Of a DNA stretch of 31,225 bases, positions 13,301-25,882 are shown in pieces. Source of the stretch: Euglena gracilis. Its lineage: Eukaryota; Euglenozoa; Euglenophyceae; Euglenales; Euglenaceae. Under the pieces are notes generated by a model. The model made no database searches. It saw only the letters and a program-made list of their open reading frames with translations, and was not told the origin of the DNA. The DNA is taken from the NCBI GenBank assembly GCA_900893395.1, contig CAAHFI010774165.1:1-31225 (forward strand), in the 5' to 3' direction. Each line of letters opens with the position of its first letter. Within the stretch, counting starts at the first letter, position 1. The position numbers were made by a program, and so were the translations under genes.

Positions 13301-15813
13301 TAAATGTGCTCATTTCTTGCAACCAACATTCCCGCTGCATGTTTTTCTTATCATTAAACCACGACAATCATGAAACCAACGGGTCCCTGACTTTGGAGGC
13401 CTCCTGGAACACCCATTCGGTTACTCGGAGTAAGGCCCATTTTGGTCCATTTTTACATGGTAACCTGGGCTGACCTGCTAAATGTCCCCCGAAATGGTCG
13501 AATGCACCCATCTAAATGTGCTCATTTCTTGCAACCAACATTCCCGCTGCATGTTTTTCTTATCATTAAACCACGACAATCATGAAACCAACGGGTCCCT
13601 GACTTTGGAGGCCTCCTGGAACACCCATTCGGTTACTCGGAGTAAGGCCCATTTTGGTCCATTTTTACATGGTAACCTGGGCTGACCTGCTAAATGTCCC
13701 CCGAAATGGTCGAATGCACCCATCTAAATGTGCTCATTTCTTGCAACCAACATTCCCGCTGCATGTTTTTCTTATCATTAAACCACGACAATCATGAAAC
13801 CAACGGGTCCCTGACTTTGGAGGCCTCCTGGAACACCCATTCGGTTACTCGGAGTAAGGCCCATTTTGGTCCATTTTTACATGGTAACCTGGGCTGACCT
13901 GCTAAATGTCCCCCGAAATGGTCGAATGCACCCATCTAAATGTGCTCATTTCTTGCAACCAACATTCCCGCTGCATGTTTTTCTTATCATTAAACCACGA
14001 CAATCATGAAACCAACGGGTCCCTGACTTTGGAGGCCTCCTGGAACACCCATTCGGTTACTCGGAGTAAGGCCCATTTTGGTCCATTTTTACATGGTAAC
14101 CTGGGCTGACCTGCTAAATGTCCCCCGAAATGGTCGAATGCACCCATCTAAATGTGCTCATTTCTTGCAACCAACATTCCCGCTGCATGTTTTTCTTATC
14201 ATTAAACCACGACAATCATGAAACCAACGGGTCCCTGACTTTGGAGGCCTCCTGGAACACCCATTCGGTTACTCGGAGTAAGGCCCATTTTGGTCCATTT
14301 TTACATGGTAACCTGGGCTGACCTGCTAAATGTCCCCCGAAATGGTCGAATGCACCCATCTAAATGTGCTCATTTCTTGCAACCAACATTCCCGCTGCAT
14401 GTTTTTCTTATCATTAAACCACGACAATCATGAAACCAACGGGTCCCTGACTTTGGAGGCCTCCTGGAACACCCATTCGGTTACTCGGAGTAAGGCCCAT
14501 TTTGGTCCATTTTTACATGGTAACCTGGGCTGACCTGCTAAATGTCCCCCGAAATGGTCGAATGCACCCATCTAAATGTGCTCATTTCTTGCAACCAACA
14601 TTCCCGCTGCATGTTTTTCTTATCATTAAACCACGACAATCATGAAACCAACGGGTCCCTGACTTTGGAGGCCTCCTGGAACACCCATTCGGTTACTCGG
14701 AGTAAGGCCCATTTTGGTCCATTTTTACATGGTAACCTGGGCTGACCTGCTAAATGTCCCCCGAAATGGTCGAATGCACCCATCTAAATGTGCTCATTTC
14801 TTGCAACCAACATTCCCGCTGCATGTTTTTCTTATCATTAAACCACGACAATCATGAAACCAACGGGTCCCTGACTTTGGAGGCCTCCTGGAACACCCAT
14901 TCGGTTACTCGGAGTAAGGCCCATTTTGGTCCATTTTTACATGGTAACCTGGGCTGACCTGCTAAATGTCCCCCGAAATGGTCGAATGCACCCATCTAAA
15001 TGTGCTCATTTCTTGCAACCAACATTCCCGCTGCATGTTTTTCTTATCATTAAACCACGACAATCATGAAACCAACGGGTCCCTGACTTTGGAGGCCTCC
15101 TGGAACACCCATTCGGTTACTCGGAGTAAGGCCCATTTTGGTCCATTTTTACATGGTAACCTGGGCTGACCTGCTAAATGTCCCCCGAAATGGTCGAATG
15201 CACCCATCTAAATGTGCTCATTTCTTGCAACCAACATTCCCGCTGCATGTTTTTCTTATCATTAAACCACGACAATCATGAAACCAACGGGTCCCTGACT
15301 TTGGAGGCCTCCTGGAACACCCATTCGGTTACTCGGAGTAAGGCCCATTTTGGTCCATTTTTACATGGTAACCTGGGCTGACCTGCTAAATGTCCCCCGA
15401 AATGGTCGAATGCACCCATCTAAATGTGCTCATTTCTTGCAACCAACATTCCCGCTGCATGTTTTTCTTATCATTAAACCACGACAATCATGAAACCAAC
15501 GGGTCCCTGACTTTGGAGGCCTCCTGGAACACCCATTCGGTTACTCGGAGTAAGGCCCATTTTGGTCCATTTTTACATGGTAACCTGGGCTGACCTGCTA
15601 AATGTCCCCCGAAATGGTCGAATGCACCCATCTAAATGTGCTCATTTCTTGCAACCAACATTCCCGCTGCATGTTTTTCTTATCATTAAACCACGACAAT
15701 CATGAAACCAACGGGTCCCTGACTTTGGAGGCCTCCTGGAACACCCATTCGGTTACTCGGAGTAAGGCCCATTTTGGTCCATTTTTACATGGTAACCTGG
15801 GCTGACCTGCTAA

Positions 15814-16026
15814 ATGTCCCCCGAAATGGTCGAATGCACCCATCTAAATGTGCTCATTTCTTGCAACCAACATTCCCGCTGCATGTTTTTCTTATCATTA
15901 AACCACGACAATCATGAAACCAACGGGTCCCCTGACTTTGGAGGCCTCCTGGAACACCCATTCGGTTACTCGGAGTAAGGCCCATTTTGGTCCATTTTTA
16001 CATGGTAACCTGGGCTGACCTGCTAA
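15814..16026 (+). repeat. 213-bp unit carrying a flank-type variant inside the core
   Basis: This unit matches the core except for one extra C, giving gggtcccctgac (around 15929-15932) where core units have gggtccctgac. The extra C is the common state in both outer blocks, so it is more likely a surviving or transferred older variant than a fresh error. It breaks the otherwise perfect 212-base register after 55 units. Confidence 0.9.
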
Positions 16027-16874
16027 ATGTCCCCCGAAATGGTCGAATGCACCCATCTAAATGTGCTCATTTCTTGCAACCAACATTCCCGCTGCATGTT
16101 TTTCTTATCATTAAACCACGACAATCATGAAACCAACGGGTCCCTGACTTTGGAGGCCTCCTGGAACACCCATTCGGTTACTCGGAGTAAGGCCCATTTT
16201 GGTCCATTTTTACATGGTAACCTGGGCTGACCTGCTAAATGTCCCCCGAAATGGTCGAATGCACCCATCTAAATGTGCTCATTTCTTGCAACCAACATTC
16301 CCGCTGCATGTTTTTCTTATCATTAAACCACGACAATCATGAAACCAACGGGTCCCTGACTTTGGAGGCCTCCTGGAACACCCATTCGGTTACTCGGAGT
16401 AAGGCCCATTTTGGTCCATTTTTACATGGTAACCTGGGCTGACCTGCTAAATGTCCCCCGAAATGGTCGAATGCACCCATCTAAATGTGCTCATTTCTTG
16501 CAACCAACATTCCCGCTGCATGTTTTTCTTATCATTAAACCACGACAATCATGAAACCAACGGGTCCCTGACTTTGGAGGCCTCCTGGAACACCCATTCG
16601 GTTACTCGGAGTAAGGCCCATTTTGGTCCATTTTTACATGGTAACCTGGGCTGACCTGCTAAATGTCCCCCGAAATGGTCGAATGCACCCATCTAAATGT
16701 GCTCATTTCTTGCAACCAACATTCCCGCTGCATGTTTTTCTTATCATTAAACCACGACAATCATGAAACCAACGGGTCCCTGACTTTGGAGGCCTCCTGG
16801 AACACCCATTCGGTTACTCGGAGTAAGGCCCATTTTGGTCCATTTTTACATGGTAACCTGGGCTGACCTGCTAA
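16027..16874 (+). repeat. Four identical core units
   Basis: Units start at 16027, 16239, 16451 and 16663, each of 212 bases and identical on reading to the reference copy at 4154. They lie between the two single-base variants of the core. Confidence 0.92.
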
Positions 16875-17085
16875 ATGTCCCCGAAATGGTCGAATGCACC
16901 CATCTAAATGTGCTCATTTCTTGCAACCAACATTCCCGCTGCATGTTTTTCTTATCATTAAACCACGACAATCATGAAACCAACGGGTCCCTGACTTTGG
17001 AGGCCTCCTGGAACACCCATTCGGTTACTCGGAGTAAGGCCCATTTTGGTCCATTTTTACATGGTAACCTGGGCTGACCTGCTAA
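16875..17085 (+). repeat. 211-bp core unit with a C4 instead of C5 run
   Basis: This unit starts aaatgtccccgaaatgg with four C instead of five; otherwise it matches the core. The C4 form recurs in both flanking blocks (for example near 1838, 2049, 2678, 3100, 3732, 22762 and 24240), so it is a family variant. It is the only change between 16027 and 19205. Confidence 0.9.
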
Positions 17086-19205
17086 ATGTCCCCCGAAATG
17101 GTCGAATGCACCCATCTAAATGTGCTCATTTCTTGCAACCAACATTCCCGCTGCATGTTTTTCTTATCATTAAACCACGACAATCATGAAACCAACGGGT
17201 CCCTGACTTTGGAGGCCTCCTGGAACACCCATTCGGTTACTCGGAGTAAGGCCCATTTTGGTCCATTTTTACATGGTAACCTGGGCTGACCTGCTAAATG
17301 TCCCCCGAAATGGTCGAATGCACCCATCTAAATGTGCTCATTTCTTGCAACCAACATTCCCGCTGCATGTTTTTCTTATCATTAAACCACGACAATCATG
17401 AAACCAACGGGTCCCTGACTTTGGAGGCCTCCTGGAACACCCATTCGGTTACTCGGAGTAAGGCCCATTTTGGTCCATTTTTACATGGTAACCTGGGCTG
17501 ACCTGCTAAATGTCCCCCGAAATGGTCGAATGCACCCATCTAAATGTGCTCATTTCTTGCAACCAACATTCCCGCTGCATGTTTTTCTTATCATTAAACC
17601 ACGACAATCATGAAACCAACGGGTCCCTGACTTTGGAGGCCTCCTGGAACACCCATTCGGTTACTCGGAGTAAGGCCCATTTTGGTCCATTTTTACATGG
17701 TAACCTGGGCTGACCTGCTAAATGTCCCCCGAAATGGTCGAATGCACCCATCTAAATGTGCTCATTTCTTGCAACCAACATTCCCGCTGCATGTTTTTCT
17801 TATCATTAAACCACGACAATCATGAAACCAACGGGTCCCTGACTTTGGAGGCCTCCTGGAACACCCATTCGGTTACTCGGAGTAAGGCCCATTTTGGTCC
17901 ATTTTTACATGGTAACCTGGGCTGACCTGCTAAATGTCCCCCGAAATGGTCGAATGCACCCATCTAAATGTGCTCATTTCTTGCAACCAACATTCCCGCT
18001 GCATGTTTTTCTTATCATTAAACCACGACAATCATGAAACCAACGGGTCCCTGACTTTGGAGGCCTCCTGGAACACCCATTCGGTTACTCGGAGTAAGGC
18101 CCATTTTGGTCCATTTTTACATGGTAACCTGGGCTGACCTGCTAAATGTCCCCCGAAATGGTCGAATGCACCCATCTAAATGTGCTCATTTCTTGCAACC
18201 AACATTCCCGCTGCATGTTTTTCTTATCATTAAACCACGACAATCATGAAACCAACGGGTCCCTGACTTTGGAGGCCTCCTGGAACACCCATTCGGTTAC
18301 TCGGAGTAAGGCCCATTTTGGTCCATTTTTACATGGTAACCTGGGCTGACCTGCTAAATGTCCCCCGAAATGGTCGAATGCACCCATCTAAATGTGCTCA
18401 TTTCTTGCAACCAACATTCCCGCTGCATGTTTTTCTTATCATTAAACCACGACAATCATGAAACCAACGGGTCCCTGACTTTGGAGGCCTCCTGGAACAC
18501 CCATTCGGTTACTCGGAGTAAGGCCCATTTTGGTCCATTTTTACATGGTAACCTGGGCTGACCTGCTAAATGTCCCCCGAAATGGTCGAATGCACCCATC
18601 TAAATGTGCTCATTTCTTGCAACCAACATTCCCGCTGCATGTTTTTCTTATCATTAAACCACGACAATCATGAAACCAACGGGTCCCTGACTTTGGAGGC
18701 CTCCTGGAACACCCATTCGGTTACTCGGAGTAAGGCCCATTTTGGTCCATTTTTACATGGTAACCTGGGCTGACCTGCTAAATGTCCCCCGAAATGGTCG
18801 AATGCACCCATCTAAATGTGCTCATTTCTTGCAACCAACATTCCCGCTGCATGTTTTTCTTATCATTAAACCACGACAATCATGAAACCAACGGGTCCCT
18901 GACTTTGGAGGCCTCCTGGAACACCCATTCGGTTACTCGGAGTAAGGCCCATTTTGGTCCATTTTTACATGGTAACCTGGGCTGACCTGCTAAATGTCCC
19001 CCGAAATGGTCGAATGCACCCATCTAAATGTGCTCATTTCTTGCAACCAACATTCCCGCTGCATGTTTTTCTTATCATTAAACCACGACAATCATGAAAC
19101 CAACGGGTCCCTGACTTTGGAGGCCTCCTGGAACACCCATTCGGTTACTCGGAGTAAGGCCCATTTTGGTCCATTTTTACATGGTAACCTGGGCTGACCT
19201 GCTAA
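17086..19205 (+). repeat. Ten identical core units at the right end of the core
   Basis: Ten 212-base units start at 17086 and every 212 bases to 18994, and are identical on reading to the reference. The uniform core ends at 19205, immediately before a damaged 181-base unit. No gene is present. Confidence 0.92.
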
Positions 19206-19386
19206 ATGTCCCCCGAATGCACATCTAAATGTGCTCATTTCTTGCAACCAACATTAAATTAAACCACGACAATCATGAAACCAACGGGTCCCTGACTTTG
19301 GAGGCCTCCTGGAACACCCATTCGGTTACTCGGAGTAAGGCCCATTTTGGTCCATTTTTACATGGTAACCTGGGCTGACCTGCTAA
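19206..19386 (+). repeat. Damaged 181-bp unit at the right boundary of the core
   Basis: This unit is 31 bases short, through two separate losses. The first is a net loss of 11 bases near 19214-19227, where gaatgcacatc replaces the longer core stretch holding gaaatggtc and caccc. The second is a net loss of 20 bases near 19253-19259, where aacattaaattaaacc replaces the stretch holding the acat/atgt inverted repeat and the T5 run. The remainder is core type. It directly adjoins ten perfect units on its left and a 211-base variant on its right, so it marks the edge of the homogenised zone. Confidence 0.92.
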
Positions 19387-20656
19387 ATGTCCCCCGAAAT
19401 GGTCGAATGCACCCATCTAAATGTGCTCATTTCTTGCAACCAACATTCCCGCTGCATGTTTTTCTTATCATTAAACCACGACAATCATGAAACCAACGGG
19501 TCCCTGACTTTGGAGGCCTCCTGGAACACCCATTCGGTTACTCGGAGTAAGGCCCATTTGGTCCATTTTTACATGGTAACCTGGGCTGACCTGCTAAATG
19601 TCCCCCGAAATGGTCGAATGCACCCATCTAAATGTGCTCATTTCTTGCAACCAACATTCCCGCTGCATGTTTTTCTTACATTAAACCACGACAATCATGA
19701 AACCAACGGGTCCCTGACTTTGGAGGCCTCCTGGAACACCCATTCGGTTACTCGGAGTAAGGCCCATTTTGGTCCATTTTTACATGGTAACCTGGGCTGA
19801 CCTGCTAAATGTCCCCCGAAATGGTCGAATGCACCCATCTAAATGTGCTCATTTCTTGCAACCAACATTCCCGCTGCATGTTTTTCTTATCATTAAACCA
19901 CGACAATCATGAAACCAACGGGTCCCTGACTTTGGAGGCCTCCTGGAACACCCATTCGGTTACTCGGAGTAAGGCCCATTTTGGTCCATTTTTACATGGT
20001 AACCTGGGCTGACCTGCTAAATGTCCCCCGAAATGGTCGAATGCACCCATCTAAATGTGCTCATTTCTTGCAACCAACATTCCCGCTGCATGTTTTTCTT
20101 ATCATTAAACCACGACAATCATGAAACCAACGGGTCCCTGACTTTGGAGGCCTCCTGGAACACCCATTCGGTTACTCGGAGTAAGGCCCATTTTGGTCCA
20201 TTTTTACATGGTAACCTGGGCTGACCTGCTAAATGTCCCCCGAAATGGTCGAATGCACCCATCTAAATGTGCTCATTTCTTGCAACCAACATTCCCGCTG
20301 CATGTTTTTCTTATCATTAAACCACGACAATCATGAAACCAACGGGTCCCTGACTTTGGAGGCCTCCTGGAACACCCATTCGGTTACTCGGAGTAAGGCC
20401 CATTTTGGTCCATTTTTACATGGTAACCTGGGCTGACCTGCTAAATGTCCCCCGAAATGGTCGAATGCACCCATCTAAATGTGCTCATTTCTTGCAACCA
20501 ACATTCCCGCTGCATGTTTTTCTTATCATTAAACCACGACAATCATGAAACCAACGGGTCCCTGACTTTGGAGGCCTCCTGGAACACCCATTCGGTTACT
20601 CGGAGTAAGGCCCATTTTGGTCCATTTTTACATGGTAACCTGGGCTGACCTGGTAA
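19387..20656 (+). repeat. Six near-core units to the right of the damaged unit
   Basis: Units start at 19387, 19598, 19809, 20021, 20233 and 20445. The first is 211 bases (catttgg instead of cattttgg), the second 211 bases (ttacatt instead of ttatcatt), and the other four are 212 bases. The last ends in ctggtaa rather than ctgctaa, the first reappearance of that flank-type base since the left block. No gene is present. Confidence 0.9.
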
Positions 20657-23600
20657 ATGTCCCCCGAAATGGTCGAATGCACCCATCTAAATGTGCTCAT
20701 TTCTTGCAACCAACATTCCCGCTGCATGTTTTTCTTACCATTAAACCACGACAATCATGAAACCAACGGGTCCCTGACTTTGGAGGCCTCCTGGAACACC
20801 CATTCGGTTACTCGGAGTAAGGCCCATTTGGTCCATTTTTACATGGTAACCTGGGCTGACCTGGTAAATGTCCCCCGAAATGGTCGAATGCACCCATCTA
20901 AATGTGCTCATTTCTTGCAACCAACATTCCCGCTGCATGTTTTTCTTATCATTAAACCACGACAATCATGAAACCAACGGGTCCCCTGACTTTGGAGGCC
21001 TCCTGGAACACCCATTCGGTTACTCGGAGTAAGGCCCATTTGGTCCATTTTTACATGGTAACCTGGGCTGACCTGCTAAATGTCCCCCGAAATGGTCGAA
21101 TGCACCCATCTAAATGTGCTCATTTCTTGCAACCAACATTCCCGCTGCATGTTTTTCTTACATTAAACCACGACAATCATGAAACCAACGGGTCCCCTGA
21201 CTTTGGAGGCCTCCTGGAACACCCATTCGGTTACTCGGAGTAAGGCCCATTTGGTCCATTTTTACATGGTAACCTGGGCTGACCTGCTAAATGTCCCCCG
21301 AAATGGTCGAATGCACCCATCTAAATGTGCTCATTTCTTGCAACCAACATTCCCGCTGCATGTTTTTCTTACATTAAACCACGACAATCATGAAACCAAC
21401 GGGTCCCTGACTTTGGAGGCCTCCTGGAACACCCATTCGGTTACTCGGAGTAAGGCCCATTTTGGTCCATTTTTACATGGTAACCTGGGCTGACCTGCTA
21501 AATGTCCCCCGAAATGGTCGAATGCACCCATCTAAATGTGCTCATTTCTTGCAACCAACATTCCCGCTGCATGTTTTTCTTACATTAAACCACGACAATC
21601 ATGAAACCAACGGGTCCCTGACTTTGGAGGCCTCCTGGAACACCCATTCGGTTACTCGGAGTAAGGCCCAATTTTGGTCCATTTTTACATGGTAACCTGG
21701 GCTGACCTGCTAAATGTCCCCCGAAATGGTCGAATGCACCCATCTAAATGTGCTCATTTCTTGCAACCAACATTCCCGCTGCATGTTTTTCTTACCATTA
21801 AACCACGACAATCATGAAACCAACGGGTCCCCTGACTTTGGAGGCCTCCTGGAACACCCATTCGGTTACTCGGAGTAAGGCCCATTTGGTCCATTTTTAC
21901 ATGGTAACCTGGGCTGACCTGGTAAATGTCCCCCGAATGGTCGAATGCACCCATCTAAATGTGCTCATTTCTTGCAACCAACATTCCCGCTGCATGTTTT
22001 TCTTACATTAAACCACGACAATCATGAAACCAACGGGTCCCTGACTTTGGAGGCCTCCTGGAACACCCATTCGGTTACTCGGAGTAAGGCCCATTTTGGT
22101 CCATTTTTACATGGTAACCTGGGCTGACCTGCTAAATGTCCCCCGAAATGGTCGAATGCACCCATCTAAATGTGCTCATTTCTTGCAACCAACATTCCCG
22201 CTGCATGTTTTCTTATCATTAAACCACGACAATCATGAAACCAACGGGTCCCTGACTTTGGAGGCCTCCTGGAACACCCATTCGGTTACTCGGAGTAAGG
22301 CCCATTTGGTCCATTTTTACATGGTAACCTGGGCTGACCTGCTAAATGTCCCCCGAAATGGTCGAATGCACCCATCTAAATGTGCTCATTTCTTGCAACC
22401 AACATTCCCGCTGCATGTTTTTCTTATCATTAAACCACGACAATCATGAAACCAACGGGTCCCTGACTTTGGAGGCCTCCTGGAACACCCATTCGGTTAC
22501 TCGGAGTAAGGCCCATTTTGGTCCATTTTTACATGGTAACCTGGGCTGACCTGCTAAATGTCCCCCGAAATGGTCGAATGCACCCATCTAAATGTGCTCA
22601 TTTCTTGCAACCAACATTATGTTTTTCTTATCATTAAACCACGACAATCATGAAACCAACGGGTCCCTGACTTTGGAGGCCTCCTGGAACACCCATTCGG
22701 TTACTCGGAGTAAGGCCCATTTTGGTCCATTTTTACATGGTAACCTGGGCTGACCTGCTAAATGTCCCCGAAATGGTCGAATGCACCCATCTAAATGTGC
22801 TCATTTCTTGCAACCAACATTCCCGCTGCATGTTTTCTTATCATTAAACCACGACAATCATGAAACCAACGGGTCCCCTGACTTTGGAGGCCTCCTGGAA
22901 CACCCATTCGGTTACTCGGAGTAAGGCCCATTTTGGTCCATTTTTACATGGTAACCTGGGCTGACCTGCTAAATGTCCCCCGAAATGGTCGAATGCACCC
23001 ATCTAAATGTGCTCATTTCTTGCAACCAACATTCCCGCTGCATGTTTTTCTTACATTAAACCACGACAATCATGAAACCAACGGGTCCCTGACTTTGGAG
23101 GCCTCCTGGAACACCCATTCGGTTACTCGGAGTAAGGCCCATTTTGGTCCATTTTTACATGGTAACCTGGGCTGACCTGCTAAATGTCCCCGAATGGTCG
23201 AATGCACCCATCTAAATGTGCTCATTTCTTGCAACCAACATTCCCGCTGCATGTTTTTCTTATCATTAAACCACGACAATCATGAAACCAACGGGTCCCT
23301 GACTTTGGAGGCCTCCTGGAACACCCATTCGGTTACTCGGAGTAAGGCCCATTTTGGTCCATTTTTACATGGTAACCTGGGCTGACCTGCTAAATGTCCC
23401 CGAAATGGTCGAATGCACCCATCTAAATGTGCTCATTTCTTGCAACCAACATTCCCGCTGCATGTTTTTCTTATCATTAAACCACGACAATCATGAAACC
23501 AACGGGTCCCCTGACTTTGGAGGCCTCCTGGAACACCCATTCGGTTACTCGGAGTAAGGCCCATTTGGTCCATTTTTACATGGTAACCTGGGCTGACCTG

Positions 23601-25705
23601 CTAAATGTCCCCGAAATGGTCGAATGCACCCATCTAAATGTGCTCATTTCTTGCAACCAACATTCCCGCTGCATGTTTTTCTTATCATTAAACCACGACA
23701 ATCATGAAACCAACGGGTCCCTGACTTTGGAGGCCTCCTGGAACACCCATTCGGTTACTCGGAGTAAGGCCCATTTTGGTCCATTTTTACATGGTAACCT
23801 GGGCTGACCTGCTAAATGTCCCCCGAAATGGTCGAATGCACCCATCTAAATGTGCTCATTTCTTGCAACCAACATTCCCGCTGCATGTTTTTCTTATCAT
23901 TAAACCACGACAATCATGAAACCAACGGGTCCCTGACTTTGGAGGCCTCCTGGAACACCCATTCGGTTACTCGGAGTAAGGCCCATTTTGGTCCATTTTT
24001 ACATGGTAACCTGGGCTGACCTGCTAAATGTCCCCCGAAATGGTCGAATGCACCCATCTAAATGTGCTCATTTCTTGCAACCAACATTCCCGCTGCATGT
24101 TTTTCTTATCATTAAACCACGACAATCATGAAACCAACGGGTCCCTGACTTTGGAGGCCTCCTGGAACACCCATTCGGTTACTCGGAGTAAGGCCCATTT
24201 TGGTCCATTTTTACATGGTAACCTGGGCTGACCTGCTAAATGTCCCCGAAATGGTCGAATGCACCCATCTAAATGCTCATTTCTTGCAACCAACATTCCC
24301 GCTGCATGTTTTTCTTATCATTAAACCACGACAATCATGAAACCAACGGGTCCCTGACTTTGGAGGCCTCCTGGAACACCCATTCGGTTACTCGGAGTAA
24401 GGCCCATTTTGGTCCATTTTTACATGGTAACCTGGGCTGACCTGCTAAATGTCCCCCGAAATGGTCGAATGCACCCATCTAAATGTGCTCATTTCTTGCA
24501 ACCAACATTCCCGCTGCATGTTTTTCTTATCATTAAACCACGACAATCATGAAACCAACGGGTCCCTGACTTTGGAGGCCTCCTGGAACACCCATTCGGT
24601 TACTCGGAGTAAGGCCCATTTGGTCCATTTTTACATGGTAACCTGGGCTGACCTGCTAAATGTCCCCCGAAATGGTCGAATGCACCCATCTAAATGTGCT
24701 CATTTCTTGCAACCAACATTCCGCTGCATGTTTTTCTTATCATTAAACCACGACAATCATGAAACCAACGGGTCCCTGACTTTGGAGGCCTCCTGGAACA
24801 CCCATTCGGTTACTCGGAGTAAGGCCCATTTTGGTCCATTTTACATGGTAACCTGGGCTGACCTGCTAAATGTCCCCCGAAATGGTCGAATGCACCCATC
24901 TAAATGTGCTCATTTCTTGCAACCAACATTCCCGCTGCATGTTTTCTTATCATTAAACCACGACAATCATGAAACCAACGGGTCCCTGACTTTGGAGGCC
25001 TCCTGGAACACCCATTCGGTTACTCGGAGTAAGGCCCATTTTGGTCCATTTTTACATGGTAACCTGGGCTGACCTGCTAAATGTCCCCCGAAATGGTCGA
25101 ATGCACCCATCTAAATGTGCTCATTTCTTGCAACCAACATTCCCGCTGCATGTTTTTCTTATCATTAAACCACGACAATCATGAAACCAACGGGTCCCTG
25201 ACTTTGGAGGCCTCCTGGAACACCCATTCGGTTACTCGGAGTAAGGCCCATTTGGTCATTTTTACATGGTAACCTGGGCTGACCTGCTAAATGTCCCCGA
25301 AATGGTCGAATGCACCCATCTAAATGTGCTCATTTCTTGCAACCAACATTCCCGCTGCATGTTTTTCTTATCATTAAACCACGACAATCATGAAACCAAC
25401 GGGTCCCTGACTTTGGAGGCCTCCTGGAACACCCATTCGGTTACTCGGAGTAAGGCCCATTTGGTCCATTTTTACATGGTAACCTGGGCTGACCTGCTAA
25501 ATGTCCCCCGAAATGGTCGAATGCACCCATCTAAATGTGCTCATTTCTTGCAACCAACATTCCGCTGCATGTTTTCTTACATTAAACGACAATCATGAAA
25601 CCAACGGGTCCCTGACTTTGGAGGCCTCCTGGAACACCCATTCGGTTACTCGGAGTAAGGCCCATTTGGTCCATTTTTACATGGTAACCTGGGCTGACCT
25701 GCTAA
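20657..25705 (+). repeat. Intermediate right block, 24 moderately variable units
   Basis: Twenty-four units of 204-212 bases (mean about 210) start at 20657 and end at 25705. Most keep core diagnostic bases (ctgctaaatg, ttatcatt, gggtccctgac), but flank-type states are scattered among them: accatt (20657, 21714), ctggtaaatg (ends of the 20445, 20657 and 21714 units), cccctgac and catttgg. Neighbouring units tend to share variants; for example three successive units at 21080, 21291 and 21502 all have ttacatt. That is the signature of short-range unequal exchange or conversion. A few units between 23816 and 24239 return to the perfect core form. No gene or foreign insertion is seen. Confidence 0.92.
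22558..22761 (+). repeat. 204-bp unit with a precise 8-bp internal deletion
   Basis: This unit lacks cccgctgc, so it reads aacattatgttttt across 22613-22626. In the reference copy the same place forms an inverted repeat acat / nine bases / atgt. The deletion removes eight of the nine bases between the arms. The rest of the unit is core type. Confidence 0.9.
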
Positions 25706-25882
25706 ATGTCCCCGGAATGGTCGAATGCACCCATCTAAATGTGCTCATTTCTTGCAACCAACATTCCCGCTGCATGTTTTTCTTACCATTAAACATTGAA
25801 ACCACTTTGGACAACACCCATTCACTCGGAGTAAGGCCCAATTTGGTCCATTTTTACATGGTAACCTGGGCTGACCTGGTAA
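25706..25882 (+). repeat. Damaged 177-bp unit at the boundary of the outer right block
   Basis: This unit is about 35 bases short. Losses fall between about 25792 and 25825: the stretch after ccattaaac lacks the acgacaatc portion, most of the caacgggtcc region, the ggaggcctcc palindrome and part of the tcggttactc region, and reads cattgaaaccactttgg followed by acaacacccattcactcgg. From its start it shows outer-right states (ccccggaatgg, accatt, cccaatttgg, then ctggtaaatg), while the bases just before it are still ctgctaa. It is therefore the first unit of the outer block. Confidence 0.88.

Larger units (their letters stand above)
4154..15813 (+). repeat. Homogenised core: 55 consecutive identical 212-bp units
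   Basis: Unit starts fall at exact 212-base steps from 4154 to 15602, giving 55 units over 11,660 bases. The six-frame translation of each is the same, and the printed sequence repeats in register; I see no substitution or indel. Together with 15814-19205 this makes 71 units with only two one-base differences. Satellite arrays often have a uniform interior and decayed margins because unequal exchange or replication-based amplification spreads one copy. Identity this complete implies very recent amplification, continuing conversion, or a consensus artefact of assembly. These cannot be separated from sequence alone. No gene is present. Confidence 0.93.
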
